Assembly: GCA_017450165.1 (NCBI GenBank) | Contig: JAFSWO010000083.1 | Location: forward strand, 1 to 64,000 | DNA length: 64,000 bases | Reading direction: 5' to 3' | From: Bacteroidales bacterium | GTDB lineage: Bacteria > Bacteroidota > Bacteroidia > Bacteroidales > UBA932 | Shown: piece after piece, positions 18,230 to 25,717 of the stretch | How positions within the stretch are numbered: position 1 is the stretch's first letter | Layout of the letters: the number at the start of each line of letters is the position of its first letter | The notes under the pieces: model-generated | Database searches by the model: none | Seen by the model: only the letters and a program-made list of their open reading frames with translations | Told to the model about the DNA's origin: nothing | Position numbers and translations under genes: made by a program

Positions 18230-19795
18230 ATGACAGCCGTAATTAAACGTTTCTATCCGTTTAGCGTCGGGATTGTGTTCGTCACACTCCTCGCACTGCT
18301 GGGAGCCGCACCGCTCCGGGCGCAGGTCTTTGATCCGCACGACGAGGCGGAGGCCGCCATCCTCAACAACGTAGACCGTTACTTCGAGCAGGTTCACGCC
18401 GACTGGCACATCCCCGGCATGGCCATCTCCATCGTCAAGGACGGCCGGCTGGTCTACGCGCGCGGCATCGGAGTCCGCGACCTGGACCATCCGGAGATTC
18501 CCGTGGACGAACACACCCATTTCAAGATTGCATCCGTCTCCAAGGCTTTCACGCCGGTGCTGGTTGCCCGGCTGGTGGACGAAGGAAAGGTGGAGTGGAA
18601 CACCCGCGTGCGGGAGATCCTGCCGGAGTTCCGGCTCAAGGACAGCGTGGCTTCCGAACTGATTACGGTCAAGGATCTTTTCCAGCATTGTTCGGGCCTG
18701 AAGGCAGGCCAGGGTAGCTATCTTCCGCGCCTGGGCTACGGCCGTGAAGCCATCTTCACCGTCCTTCCCTACCTGGAGCCGGAGTATCCCTTCCGCAGCG
18801 GCTATGCCTACCAGACCTTCTTCTACGCGGTGAACGCCCTGCTGGTGGAGCGCCTCACCGGCCAAAGTTGGGAAGAGTCCATCCGCACCCGCATCTTCGA
18901 GCCGCTCGGAATGGCCGAGACCACTACCGGGGCGGAAGGGCTATTGGCCTGTGAAAACCGCGCCCAGTCGCACGATGCAAAAGTGATTGAAGGCCACATC
19001 GTCGCAACGCCCATTCCCTATGAGGATCAGCCCCTCAACCGCCTCAGCGTGATCAGCGCCTCCGGCGGCATCATCTCCACCGTCACCGATATGGCCAAAT
19101 GGCTGCAGTTCCACCTGTCGGAGGGGCTACTGCCCGACAGCACCCGGCTCGTGAGCCTCGCCCAGATGCGCAAGGTGCATCGCGGCGAAAACCCTCAGAG
19201 CCAGAACGACAGCGTCGTGACGGTGTATGGTTACGGCTGGCACGTGGAGTACGGCCCCAAGGGAAAGCTCTACTGGCATACCGGGTCCGGGTTTGGCCAT
19301 ACGGATATCTGCTTCTGGCGGCCCGACCTGCAGCTGGGCTGCATGATTTCCTGCAATGCGGACGGCCTGACCGGAGCGCGTCGCGCCCTGATGCGCCGCA
19401 TTATCGACCTCTATCTGGGGCATCCCGACACGGATTACAGCGCCCGCGAATTGGCGGCTCTACAGCGGACCGAAGCCCGGAAAAAGCCGGCTGAAGCGCC
19501 CAAGGAGCCCAAACCGGCCCCCGACAGCCAGACACTCGTCGGCACTTACCGCAACACGATCGGCCTGGGCGATGCGGTTGTAACGCTGGAGGGAGACATG
19601 CTGACCATCACCCTTGGCCCCAAAGGCTGGACCCATCTGCTGGAGCCGGTCAGCGGCCGTAAATTCCGCTTCAAGAGCGAAGGCCACTGGTTCCCCGTCA
19701 CCTTCCTGCGCAACAAAGAAGGCGGAAAGATTGACTCCTTCCGCCTTCAGTTCGGCCACGGCGAAGACTTCGGCACGTGGACCCGGATAGACTAA
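18230..19795 (+). CDS. Exported serine hydrolase, beta-lactamase fold, altered YxN motif
   Basis: A 521-residue paralogue of the preceding gene, with signal peptide ending near LRAQ. SVSK (Ser102, Lys105) and HTG (YWHTGSGFGHT) are intact. At the second motif the aligned residues are Tyr194-Gln-Thr196, so the usual Asn is replaced by Thr. The enzyme may have changed specificity or weak activity. A proline/lysine-rich linker (KKPAEAPKEPKPAPDS) leads to the C-terminal beta domain. It is in an operon with the gene before it and convergent with the DUF922-like gene ending at 19808. Confidence 0.8.
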   Translation: MTAVIKRFYPFSVGIVFVTLLALLGAAPLRAQVFDPHDEAEAAILNNVDRYFEQVHADWHIPGMAISIVKDGRLVYARGIGVRDLDHPEIPVDEHTHFKIASVSKAFTPVLVARLVDEGKVEWNTRVREILPEFRLKDSVASELITVKDLFQHCSGLKAGQGSYLPRLGYGREAIFTVLPYLEPEYPFRSGYAYQTFFYAVNALLVERLTGQSWEESIRTRIFEPLGMAETTTGAEGLLACENRAQSHDAKVIEGHIVATPIPYEDQPLNRLSVISASGGIISTVTDMAKWLQFHLSEGLLPDSTRLVSLAQMRKVHRGENPQSQNDSVVTVYGYGWHVEYGPKGKLYWHTGSGFGHTDICFWRPDLQLGCMISCNADGLTGARRALMRRIIDLYLGHPDTDYSARELAALQRTEARKKPAEAPKEPKPAPDSQTLVGTYRNTIGLGDAVVTLEGDMLTITLGPKGWTHLLEPVSGRKFRFKSEGHWFPVTFLRNKEGGKIDSFRLQFGHGEDFGTWTRID

Positions 19796-19807
19796 CGGTC
19801 CCCTTTA

Positions 19808-20827
19808 TTACAACTTGGTCAGGCCAAATGTCGGAATAGCGACCCCGAAATCGAGCAGGATAATCGGCGCAAGCAGCTCTTTGTAAAAGCGATGTTCCAA
19901 CCCGATGCGGGCGAACAGCCGCAAGTCGGTGCGCTCCCGCCTTGCATTCTTGAGCATCATATATGAGATCGGCGTATATTCTGCCATCACGAGACCTCTG
20001 GCCATAAACAACTCGGCAAAAACGTTTGAATCGCTCGAGGAGTATTCATATTTTCCTATACCCCCGCCGAGCTGCGCGATCAGATAGAACCGCTCTGTAT
20101 GATAGATGGTGTACCCGAAATCAAGATGCTGAGACAAGTATCGCGTGAAAGGATATGAACGAGGTAAAGCTATTTCATTCAGGTTGACCAGATCCACTTC
20201 AAAATTAACGGAATACATCCGGTTTCGCCATCCAACAGAAAAGAAAAGCGTGTTGGTAAAAGCACTGTATCCACTGGGGGTATCCGGCAGATAATGATTG
20301 CTCAGGCCCAATTTGGCGTCAAGCCCGCCCTTCTCTTTCCACCGAACCGCCACGGGGTCGAACGAATCCTCCTTTAAAGGATGGACGGCAAGCAGGGTAT
20401 CGGCCCCGTCTGTCTCGATCGCTGCTTTTGCCTCTTTTTTGATTCTTTCACGGGCTGCCTTGACATCGCTTACACCCAAGAGCAGCGAATCCCGCCATCT
20501 TCTGGCAAAGAGTTCTTCAAGATCAAACCGCCGCTGCGCTTCCGCCAACCCGGCGGCCGTCGCCGCTTCCGGTTTTACGAACGAATACTTCGGGTGAAAC
20601 ACGGCATGAACATCCGTGTAAAAATACTTTATATACCCGACTTTGATTGTTTTGGTCGTTTCCCGCCAGGTGATGGTACTGTGCAGAGCGGTTCCATCTG
20701 CAGTCGGAAAGCCGGTAAAATCCTTCCACTGCAACGGTCCTTCGCTCCAGAGGCGATTCTCCGGAGTCTGGGCTTGGAGATGAACGATTCCACCCAGCAA
20801 TAGTGCAAGGACAAGGATGCGCTTCAT
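19808..20827 (-). CDS. Exported DUF922-like protein lacking zinc histidines, with beta-rich C-terminus
   Basis: The ATG at 20827 (MKRILVLALLLGGIVHLQAQ) is chosen because it begins a signal peptide and overlaps the upstream stop as TAATG; the frame runs further up but is then a shadow. Residues 25-120 resemble DUF922 (predicted Zn protease): LQWKDFTGFP, FHPKYSFVKPE, then LAEAQRRFDLEELFARRWRD. The family has HEQxHFD here, so both zinc-binding His are missing. The second half is strand-rich with outer-membrane-barrel character. Function unknown. It is translationally coupled to the GATase-like gene before it. Confidence 0.6.
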   Translation of the reverse strand: MKRILVLALLLGGIVHLQAQTPENRLWSEGPLQWKDFTGFPTADGTALHSTITWRETTKTIKVGYIKYFYTDVHAVFHPKYSFVKPEAATAAGLAEAQRRFDLEELFARRWRDSLLLGVSDVKAARERIKKEAKAAIETDGADTLLAVHPLKEDSFDPVAVRWKEKGGLDAKLGLSNHYLPDTPSGYSAFTNTLFFSVGWRNRMYSVNFEVDLVNLNEIALPRSYPFTRYLSQHLDFGYTIYHTERFYLIAQLGGGIGKYEYSSSDSNVFAELFMARGLVMAEYTPISYMMLKNARRERTDLRLFARIGLEHRFYKELLAPIILLDFGVAIPTFGLTKL

Positions 20828-22182
20828 TATTCCCAGCTGACCGTCAGGGTGTAGGGAACGCCGTTGAGGACCTCGAGGTGGCCGGTGTAGGACTCGCCGT
20901 GGTCCGTCTGGACGGTATCGACGGTGGTGTCGCACTTGACGCCGACATACCAGATGCCGGCGGGCAGGGTATCGAATTCCATTGTCTTGACGGCGCCGAG
21001 GGTCACATCGGCATAATCAGCCTCCTTGGCAAAAGCAAAGTCGCCCTTGCGGAGGGTCAGGAAGAGGTCATCCTGCGAATAGCCTCCCTGCAGCGCAATC
21101 TTGATATTCTTGGCGCCCTTGGGAATATTCACCGTAAAGTGATGATACTGCTTGTCGCCGATTTTGGCGTGTGCGGGATCGTTGTCGTCCGTGTCGCAAT
21201 TCATCACGCGGGCTTCGCCGTTGGCGAGTTCACCCTTGATGCGCGGGGTGCCGTTGCCATCCATGGCATAAAGCACGAAGGCGGAGAAGAGCTGCAGCTG
21301 CTCACCGGCTACCACGCCTTCCGGATGCGATCCGCAGAGGACCGTACGACCCGCCTCGGCGCTGGCTTTCCAGGCCCAGGCGCTGATATGGTTGGTCACC
21401 TTGAAGCGGCCTTCATCCTCGCGCTTCTGGTCCTTGGCTGCATCGTAATCGTAGCGTAGCAGGATTTCGGTACCCGGAGCAAAGTGCAGCGGATCGGTGG
21501 TGATGAAGCAACCGCCGTTGTGATAGACGCTGTCGATATACATATCTCCGCCGAAATCAAAGTATTTCAGCAGCGGGCTGCCGGGTTCCACCTTCATGCC
21601 GGTGGTCACGCGCTCACCCACAAAGTCCTTGGTCAGGTTGTTGGTGGAGATGGTGCGGGCCGGATAGACGTGGAAATATTCGAAGCGGACCTTCTCCTGA
21701 TCTTCGTCCTTGCAGCGGTTCTTGGACGGATCGAAACGGGTGTCGGAAATCGAAGCCACGAAAGCGCCTGCACAGGTTCCTACGTAGCTACCTCCGTTCT
21801 TCACGAAGTCACGGATGTGCTGGCGGCCCTCTTCGGTGAGTGATTTGCCGTGCTTGCCGGCCTTGCCGCCGTTCACGTAGAGCACACGGAAGCGAGGCGC
21901 GCCGTCCGGGTAGAGCAGGCAACCGTTTTGGTCAATTTCGGAACGGACCATCAGCGCGGTCTGTTCGAGGGTGTCCTTCATGGTGATGGACATCGGTTTG
22001 TGGGGTGCGGAGTAGTAGCGCTCCCAGGAAAGGCCCAGGTAGCGGGCGGAGGGCAGATCTTCGCGCGAGGTGATGTTGATGCCGCCGTCCATGAAGAGGT
22101 CTTTGTAATACTGTGCCGAAGCATTCTGGCCAAATCCCAGCATTATCGCCAGCACTGCCACCAAAACGAGATTCTTTTTCAT
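20827..22182 (-). CDS. Exported GATase1-like protein with PPC-like domain
   Basis: The start at 22182 (MKKNLVLVAVLAIMLGFGQN) gives a signal peptide cut before QYYKDLFMDGG; the frame extends upstream over the HTH gene but that part is not coding. It is 451 residues. The elbow SYVGTCAG has Cys137, followed by YHNGGCF and GSHPEG with His286 and Glu288. The PPC-like tail (AKIGDKQYHHFTVNIPKGA) ends in LNGVPYTLTVSWE, nearly identical to the copy at 29234-30568. It has no lipobox, so it is secreted or periplasmic. It is followed with a 1-base overlap by the DUF922-like gene. Confidence 0.7.
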   Translation of the reverse strand: MKKNLVLVAVLAIMLGFGQNASAQYYKDLFMDGGINITSREDLPSARYLGLSWERYYSAPHKPMSITMKDTLEQTALMVRSEIDQNGCLLYPDGAPRFRVLYVNGGKAGKHGKSLTEEGRQHIRDFVKNGGSYVGTCAGAFVASISDTRFDPSKNRCKDEDQEKVRFEYFHVYPARTISTNNLTKDFVGERVTTGMKVEPGSPLLKYFDFGGDMYIDSVYHNGGCFITTDPLHFAPGTEILLRYDYDAAKDQKREDEGRFKVTNHISAWAWKASAEAGRTVLCGSHPEGVVAGEQLQLFSAFVLYAMDGNGTPRIKGELANGEARVMNCDTDDNDPAHAKIGDKQYHHFTVNIPKGAKNIKIALQGGYSQDDLFLTLRKGDFAFAKEADYADVTLGAVKTMEFDTLPAGIWYVGVKCDTTVDTVQTDHGESYTGHLEVLNGVPYTLTVSWE

Positions 22183-22204
22183 TGTCAAGTCTGTATGTTT
22201 GCTC

Positions 22205-22212
22205 CAAAGATA
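22205..22212 (-). promoter_or_regulatory. -7 box of the GATase-like/DUF922 operon
   Basis: TATCTTTG on the minus strand, 22 bases before the ATG at 22182. No clear -33 element. Confidence 0.5.
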
Positions 22213-22219
22213 GTGTTTT

Positions 22220-22768
22220 TTAGTGAATCTTATCCTGGTTTCCCAACAGATAGTCCAGCGGGCAGCCGAGGATGCCGGCGATGTTGTACATTGTCTGCGC
22301 GGAAGCACGGCCGCCGACGATATGGGCCTGCTCATAAGCGCGGAGGGTCCGTAGCGGAATACCTGCCCGCTCGGCAAGCTGACGCTGGGTCAGTCCTGCA
22401 TTCTTGCGGGCTGTCTTAAGCGGCGTGTGGGCCTTATCGTACTTTTTCAGCATTTCTTCCGCAACTTCAACGGTTCGGGAGAGATCTTCGTTGCGCAAAA
22501 CGAAGCAATAGGGGGCAATACTGCTTGCAGTGACGCCTTTGGTGTGTAACGACTGGAAACTCATATTATAATACCACTGCAAGTAGGCCATTGCACTGCC
22601 GATCCAATATTCCTCACTGAATACTGAGGTAACCGTCTCGACCTCCTCAGCCTCGATACCCGTTTGTTTAGCCACGAGCGTGGCGAGCCGGATGCCCGGC
22701 ATACATAAATACTTTGGGTTTCCACGGCTGATTTGTCCGGCCACCCGGCTGGCCAGGAAGCGATTCAA
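22220..22768 (-). CDS. XRE-type HTH protein with N-terminal domain
   Basis: About 182 residues. The C-terminal 70 are a clear Cro/C1 helix-turn-helix (LKTARKNAGLTQRQLAERAG, then LRTLRAYEQ). The N-terminal part (VAGQISRGNPKYLCMPGIRL, YWIGSAMAYLQWYYNMSF) resembles a domain common in solitary HTH proteins of Firmicutes and Bacteroidota, some of which behave like antitoxins. The first available start is TTG at 22768, which is uncertain. This start falls exactly where homology to a broken DUF922-family gene on the other strand ends. A partner toxin is not seen. It lies just upstream of the GATase-like operon, so local control is possible. Confidence 0.7.
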   Translation of the reverse strand: MNRFLASRVAGQISRGNPKYLCMPGIRLATLVAKQTGIEAEEVETVTSVFSEEYWIGSAMAYLQWYYNMSFQSLHTKGVTASSIAPYCFVLRNEDLSRTVEVAEEMLKKYDKAHTPLKTARKNAGLTQRQLAERAGIPLRTLRAYEQAHIVGGRASAQTMYNIAGILGCPLDYLLGNQDKIH

Positions 22769-22963
22769 GCTGAATATACCTTGGCCTCATTCGTTTCGTT
22801 CTCAAATAACGAGTGTAGTGACCTGCGGATCTTCGCCAGATTAGGTTCGGATCAAATGATTCTGTCGTACAGAACGTTTTCCTCCGTTTATTTCAATTTC
22901 GGCCTGAATTTCACCGTGAATCACTTGCGAATAATCGACGGGTGGAAAGCCGCAGACCGATAG
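22769..22963 (+). pseudogene. C-terminal remnant of a third DUF922/barrel paralogue
   Basis: The plus strand encodes AEYTLASFVSFSNNECSDLR followed by IFARLGSDQMILSYRTFSSV and YFNFGLNFTV. This lines up with the C-terminus of the gene at 19808-20827 (AEYTPISYMMLKNARRERTD, LRLFARIGLEH, LLDFGVAIPTF). It also resembles the end of the gene at 22911-23963 (FNLYARLYSDQM, CFSIGLRLS). The rest of the gene is missing; the HTH gene begins at the break. The remnant runs tail-to-tail into the intact paralogue and overlaps its end. Confidence 0.6.
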
Positions 22964-23963
22964 AAAAACAGATGGTGGGGGTGACGATGCGGTCTTTAAA
23001 ATACATCTGGTCGGAATAGAGCCTTGCATAGAGGTTGAACCCCAACCGCTCCGGTCGCCGCATGTTCAGCAGCATATAGTCCATCAACTTATACTCAAAG
23101 AGCAATCCCTGGCAAAGAACCAGACTCTCATAACCTCTTCCCCCTGCCTGCGCAATGTATGCGTAAGCACCGATTCCTCCACCGGCAAATGCTTCGAATG
23201 AAATCTTTTGATGCCGGTAAAAAGTGTAGCCGTAGTATAGAGTTTGAGAATAATAGGTCCACGGGTAAGTATATATATGTTTCTCCAATCCAAAGGGTGC
23301 GTATACCGGCGCATTGATTTCAAAACAGAGTTCGTGGTGCCCTCTCGCCCATCCTGCACTGACCGTATAAAACCAAGTCAGTTGAGGGCCATCGGTGCTG
23401 GCAACCATTTTTCCGTTGAGTGCTAGCGCAAAGTTGCCGCCACCTTTTTCTTTCCACGGATAGTCTGTTGGATCTATCATGGGAGTATCTAGGACCTCCC
23501 GGTGGGAAACAGTATCTTCTGAGATATCCAACAAACACTCGAACAGCATCTGGTTTCTCATTATGGTCTTGTCTTCGCCCGCAAACAGCACACTATCACG
23601 GAATCTGCGCGCAGCGATTTCGTAACAGTCAAAAGCGCGCTGTTCTCGGGCGAGACGATCCTCGGTATCAAATTCAGCATTAACAAAAGACATATCCTTT
23701 CGCAGGACTGCGTGATAATTGGAATAGAGCCATTTCCTGCCATTTTTCACCACGGAAATTTTTTCCTCGCCCAACGAAAAATAACTGAATACATCCCGAT
23801 CATCTCCTGCGCCGTCTCCACAATAGTCCGCCCATCTTAACGCACCTTCACTCCAGCGCCGGATTGTATCCTGCGCTGATGTGGTGTTCTGCCCCGAGGA
23901 ATCCCAGGCGAAGCCCCATAAGAGGACCGCTGTCAAAAGTATACTGATTGACCTGTTTATCAC
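22911..23963 (-). CDS. Exported DUF922-like protein lacking zinc histidines, second copy
   Basis: A GTG at 23963 is chosen: it starts a signal peptide (MINRSISILLTAVLLWGF) 19 bases after a -7-like box, while the longer frame overlaps the SusD terminator. It is about 350 residues. The N-terminal domain has RRWSEGALRWADY, YHAVLRKDMSFV and LAREQRAFDCYEIAARRFRD. The last of these equals the DUF922 HEQxHFD site with both His lost (REQRAFD). The C-terminal half is rich in Tyr/Gly strands (YYGYTFYRHQKISFEAFAGG), like an outer-membrane barrel. Its last residues overlap the remnant of a paralogue on the plus strand. Confidence 0.6.
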   Translation of the reverse strand: MINRSISILLTAVLLWGFAWDSSGQNTTSAQDTIRRWSEGALRWADYCGDGAGDDRDVFSYFSLGEEKISVVKNGRKWLYSNYHAVLRKDMSFVNAEFDTEDRLAREQRAFDCYEIAARRFRDSVLFAGEDKTIMRNQMLFECLLDISEDTVSHREVLDTPMIDPTDYPWKEKGGGNFALALNGKMVASTDGPQLTWFYTVSAGWARGHHELCFEINAPVYAPFGLEKHIYTYPWTYYSQTLYYGYTFYRHQKISFEAFAGGGIGAYAYIAQAGGRGYESLVLCQGLLFEYKLMDYMLLNMRRPERLGFNLYARLYSDQMYFKDRIVTPTICFSIGLRLSTRRLFASDSR

Positions 23964-23981
23964 TATTTTGTTCTTATTCTG

Positions 23982-23989
23982 TAAATATA
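23982..23989 (-). promoter_or_regulatory. -7-like box shared in sequence with the susC promoter
   Basis: TATATTTA on the minus strand, inside a 15-base string (23981-23995) that is identical before the SusC-like gene (29115-29129). It is near, but not equal, to TAnnTTTG. Confidence 0.4.
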
Positions 23990-24011
23990 GAAAAAATCCC
24001 TGTCTTTTGCG

Positions 24012-24049
24012 AAAAAATCTTCCCCGGGGTCGCGAAGACTCCGGGGAAG
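24012..24049 (-). terminator. Terminator of the susCD operon
   Basis: On the minus strand CTTCCCCGGAGTC and GACCCCGGGGAAG pair, followed by ATTTTTT. It lies 25 bases past the SusD stop. Confidence 0.85.
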
Positions 24050-24073
24050 CGTTAAAACAAAACCAGATGCCCG

Positions 24074-25699
24074 TTACTTCGGGTTCTGGACCATCAGCGG
24101 ATTTGAGCTGAGTTCCTGTTCGGGAATCAGCCACTGCCAACGCTTGTCGCCAGCAGGGATTACGCGAGCCTCTTCGCCAAGGTCGGCACCATACATATTA
24201 TAGTTGGATGCCAGCGGGTCGAGGTTGGTCGGAGCAGCGGTTGCGCTGTTCTTCCAAGGGCCCTGGTTGTAACCCTCGCGCGGAGCCGGACCACGGTCGC
24301 ACGGGAGGTTGAGGCGCTTAAGGTCGAGCCAGCGGAGACCGGCTTCTGCCCAGAGCTCCACGCGGCGCTGCCACATGATCTTCTCGATCAGGGCGTCACC
24401 GGTTTCCGTAACAGCGGCAAAGCCGGGATCGCGGTCGTGGCCGAGCTGGTAAACCAGCTGCTGAGCCTTGGTGACGTTGGCAGCCACGCCGCTGCGGGCA
24501 TAACCCTCAGCCGCAATCAGCATGATTTCAGGGAGACGCATGTAGGGAACGTCGCGCTCTTCATACTTGGTGACAGGGTCGTCAACCAGCCACTTCTGCG
24601 ACATGTACGGTGCTTTTTTGCCGGAAGCGTTGACATAGCAGGTGACGGTGTACGGATCCGGGAGCCACATGCCCTTGCGGATATCCGTTGCCGGAATCGT
24701 GTTGTAGAGCAGGCAGTTGATGGCACGCGGGGAGTTGGCGTTGTAGGAAGCCGCATTGTTGGAGATGAAGTCGTGCCAGCTGCGGAGCTTGCCGCCGAAC
24801 TGGGACTGGTCGGTACGCGAGGATGCGCAGGCCCAGAGCCATTCGGTGTTCTTCATTTCGCCGAAACGGTTTTCAGCCATACCGTCGGTATAGGTGGTCG
24901 GGTCGAGCGCAGCGCCCGAGTGGTCGATCACATCCTGGGCCACCGTAGCGGCGTCAGCCCATTTGCCCATGGTCAGCAGCACGCGGGCCTTGATGCCCTT
25001 GGCTACCCACTGGTCGATATGGGATTTGTTGTGCTTCTTGTAGGTGGTGGATTCCAGTTCAGCGATAGCGGCATCGATATCCTTGAGAATCTGGGTGTAG
25101 ACATCTTCCACGGAGGAACGGGGCAGGTTGTCGTCGTTGTCCTCGATGCGGAGGGGAACACCCATCTGGGTGTTGTTACCCGCAGCATCGTAACGCTCAG
25201 CGTAAGCCTGAACCAGCTGGAAGTGCAGGAAAGCACGGTAAGCCAATGCCTGGCCCTTCACGAATGCACGCTGGTTGTTATCGCCCGGGAGGTCGTCTAT
25301 ATACGAAAGGATACGGTTACCGTTGGCGATAATACGATAGAACAGCTTCCAATAGAGGTTGCAGTCCATGTATTTGTGCGTCAGGTCGCGGTGGTGGACA
25401 TACTGCTGCGTCTGCTGGAACATGGCGTTCGTGTAGGTGAAGATAAAGTCATCCGAGAGTGCCGCCAGATGGAGACAGAATGTCGGATAACCACCTTGGC
25501 TGTACCAGTCCGTGTTGCAGTTGTGCAGCAGGCGGTGCATACCGTTGATATTCATCAAAGCGCTCTCTGTCGTGCTCATGATGTCACCTTCAGACACCTG
25601 GTTGGTCGGCTTGGTCTCAAGGAAGTCCTTGGAGCAGGAAGCCAGCAGTAAACCGGCAGCGGCGAGAACGAAAAGGGTATTGCTAAAAATCTTTTTCAT
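24074..25699 (-). CDS. SusD/RagB-family outer-membrane lipoprotein
   Basis: A 541-residue surface lipoprotein (MKKIFSNTLFVLAAAGLLLASC; lipobox LASC). It has the SusD hallmarks: SKDFLETKPTNQVS at the start, ANGNRILSYIDDLPGD, GQALAYRAFLHFQLVQAYAE (TPR-like helix), and the C-terminal VPYMRLPEIMLIAAEGYARSG and IMWQRRVELWAEAGLRWLDLKR. It binds substrate on the outside and hands it to the SusC-type porin. Substrate class cannot be read from the sequence; RagAB-type pairs carry peptides, SusCD pairs carry glycans. It follows the SusC gene by 18 bases in one operon. Confidence 0.95.
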   Translation of the reverse strand: MKKIFSNTLFVLAAAGLLLASCSKDFLETKPTNQVSEGDIMSTTESALMNINGMHRLLHNCNTDWYSQGGYPTFCLHLAALSDDFIFTYTNAMFQQTQQYVHHRDLTHKYMDCNLYWKLFYRIIANGNRILSYIDDLPGDNNQRAFVKGQALAYRAFLHFQLVQAYAERYDAAGNNTQMGVPLRIEDNDDNLPRSSVEDVYTQILKDIDAAIAELESTTYKKHNKSHIDQWVAKGIKARVLLTMGKWADAATVAQDVIDHSGAALDPTTYTDGMAENRFGEMKNTEWLWACASSRTDQSQFGGKLRSWHDFISNNAASYNANSPRAINCLLYNTIPATDIRKGMWLPDPYTVTCYVNASGKKAPYMSQKWLVDDPVTKYEERDVPYMRLPEIMLIAAEGYARSGVAANVTKAQQLVYQLGHDRDPGFAAVTETGDALIEKIMWQRRVELWAEAGLRWLDLKRLNLPCDRGPAPREGYNQGPWKNSATAAPTNLDPLASNYNMYGADLGEEARVIPAGDKRWQWLIPEQELSSNPLMVQNPK

Positions 25700-25717
25700 G
25701 GTTACAATCCTCCTTCA

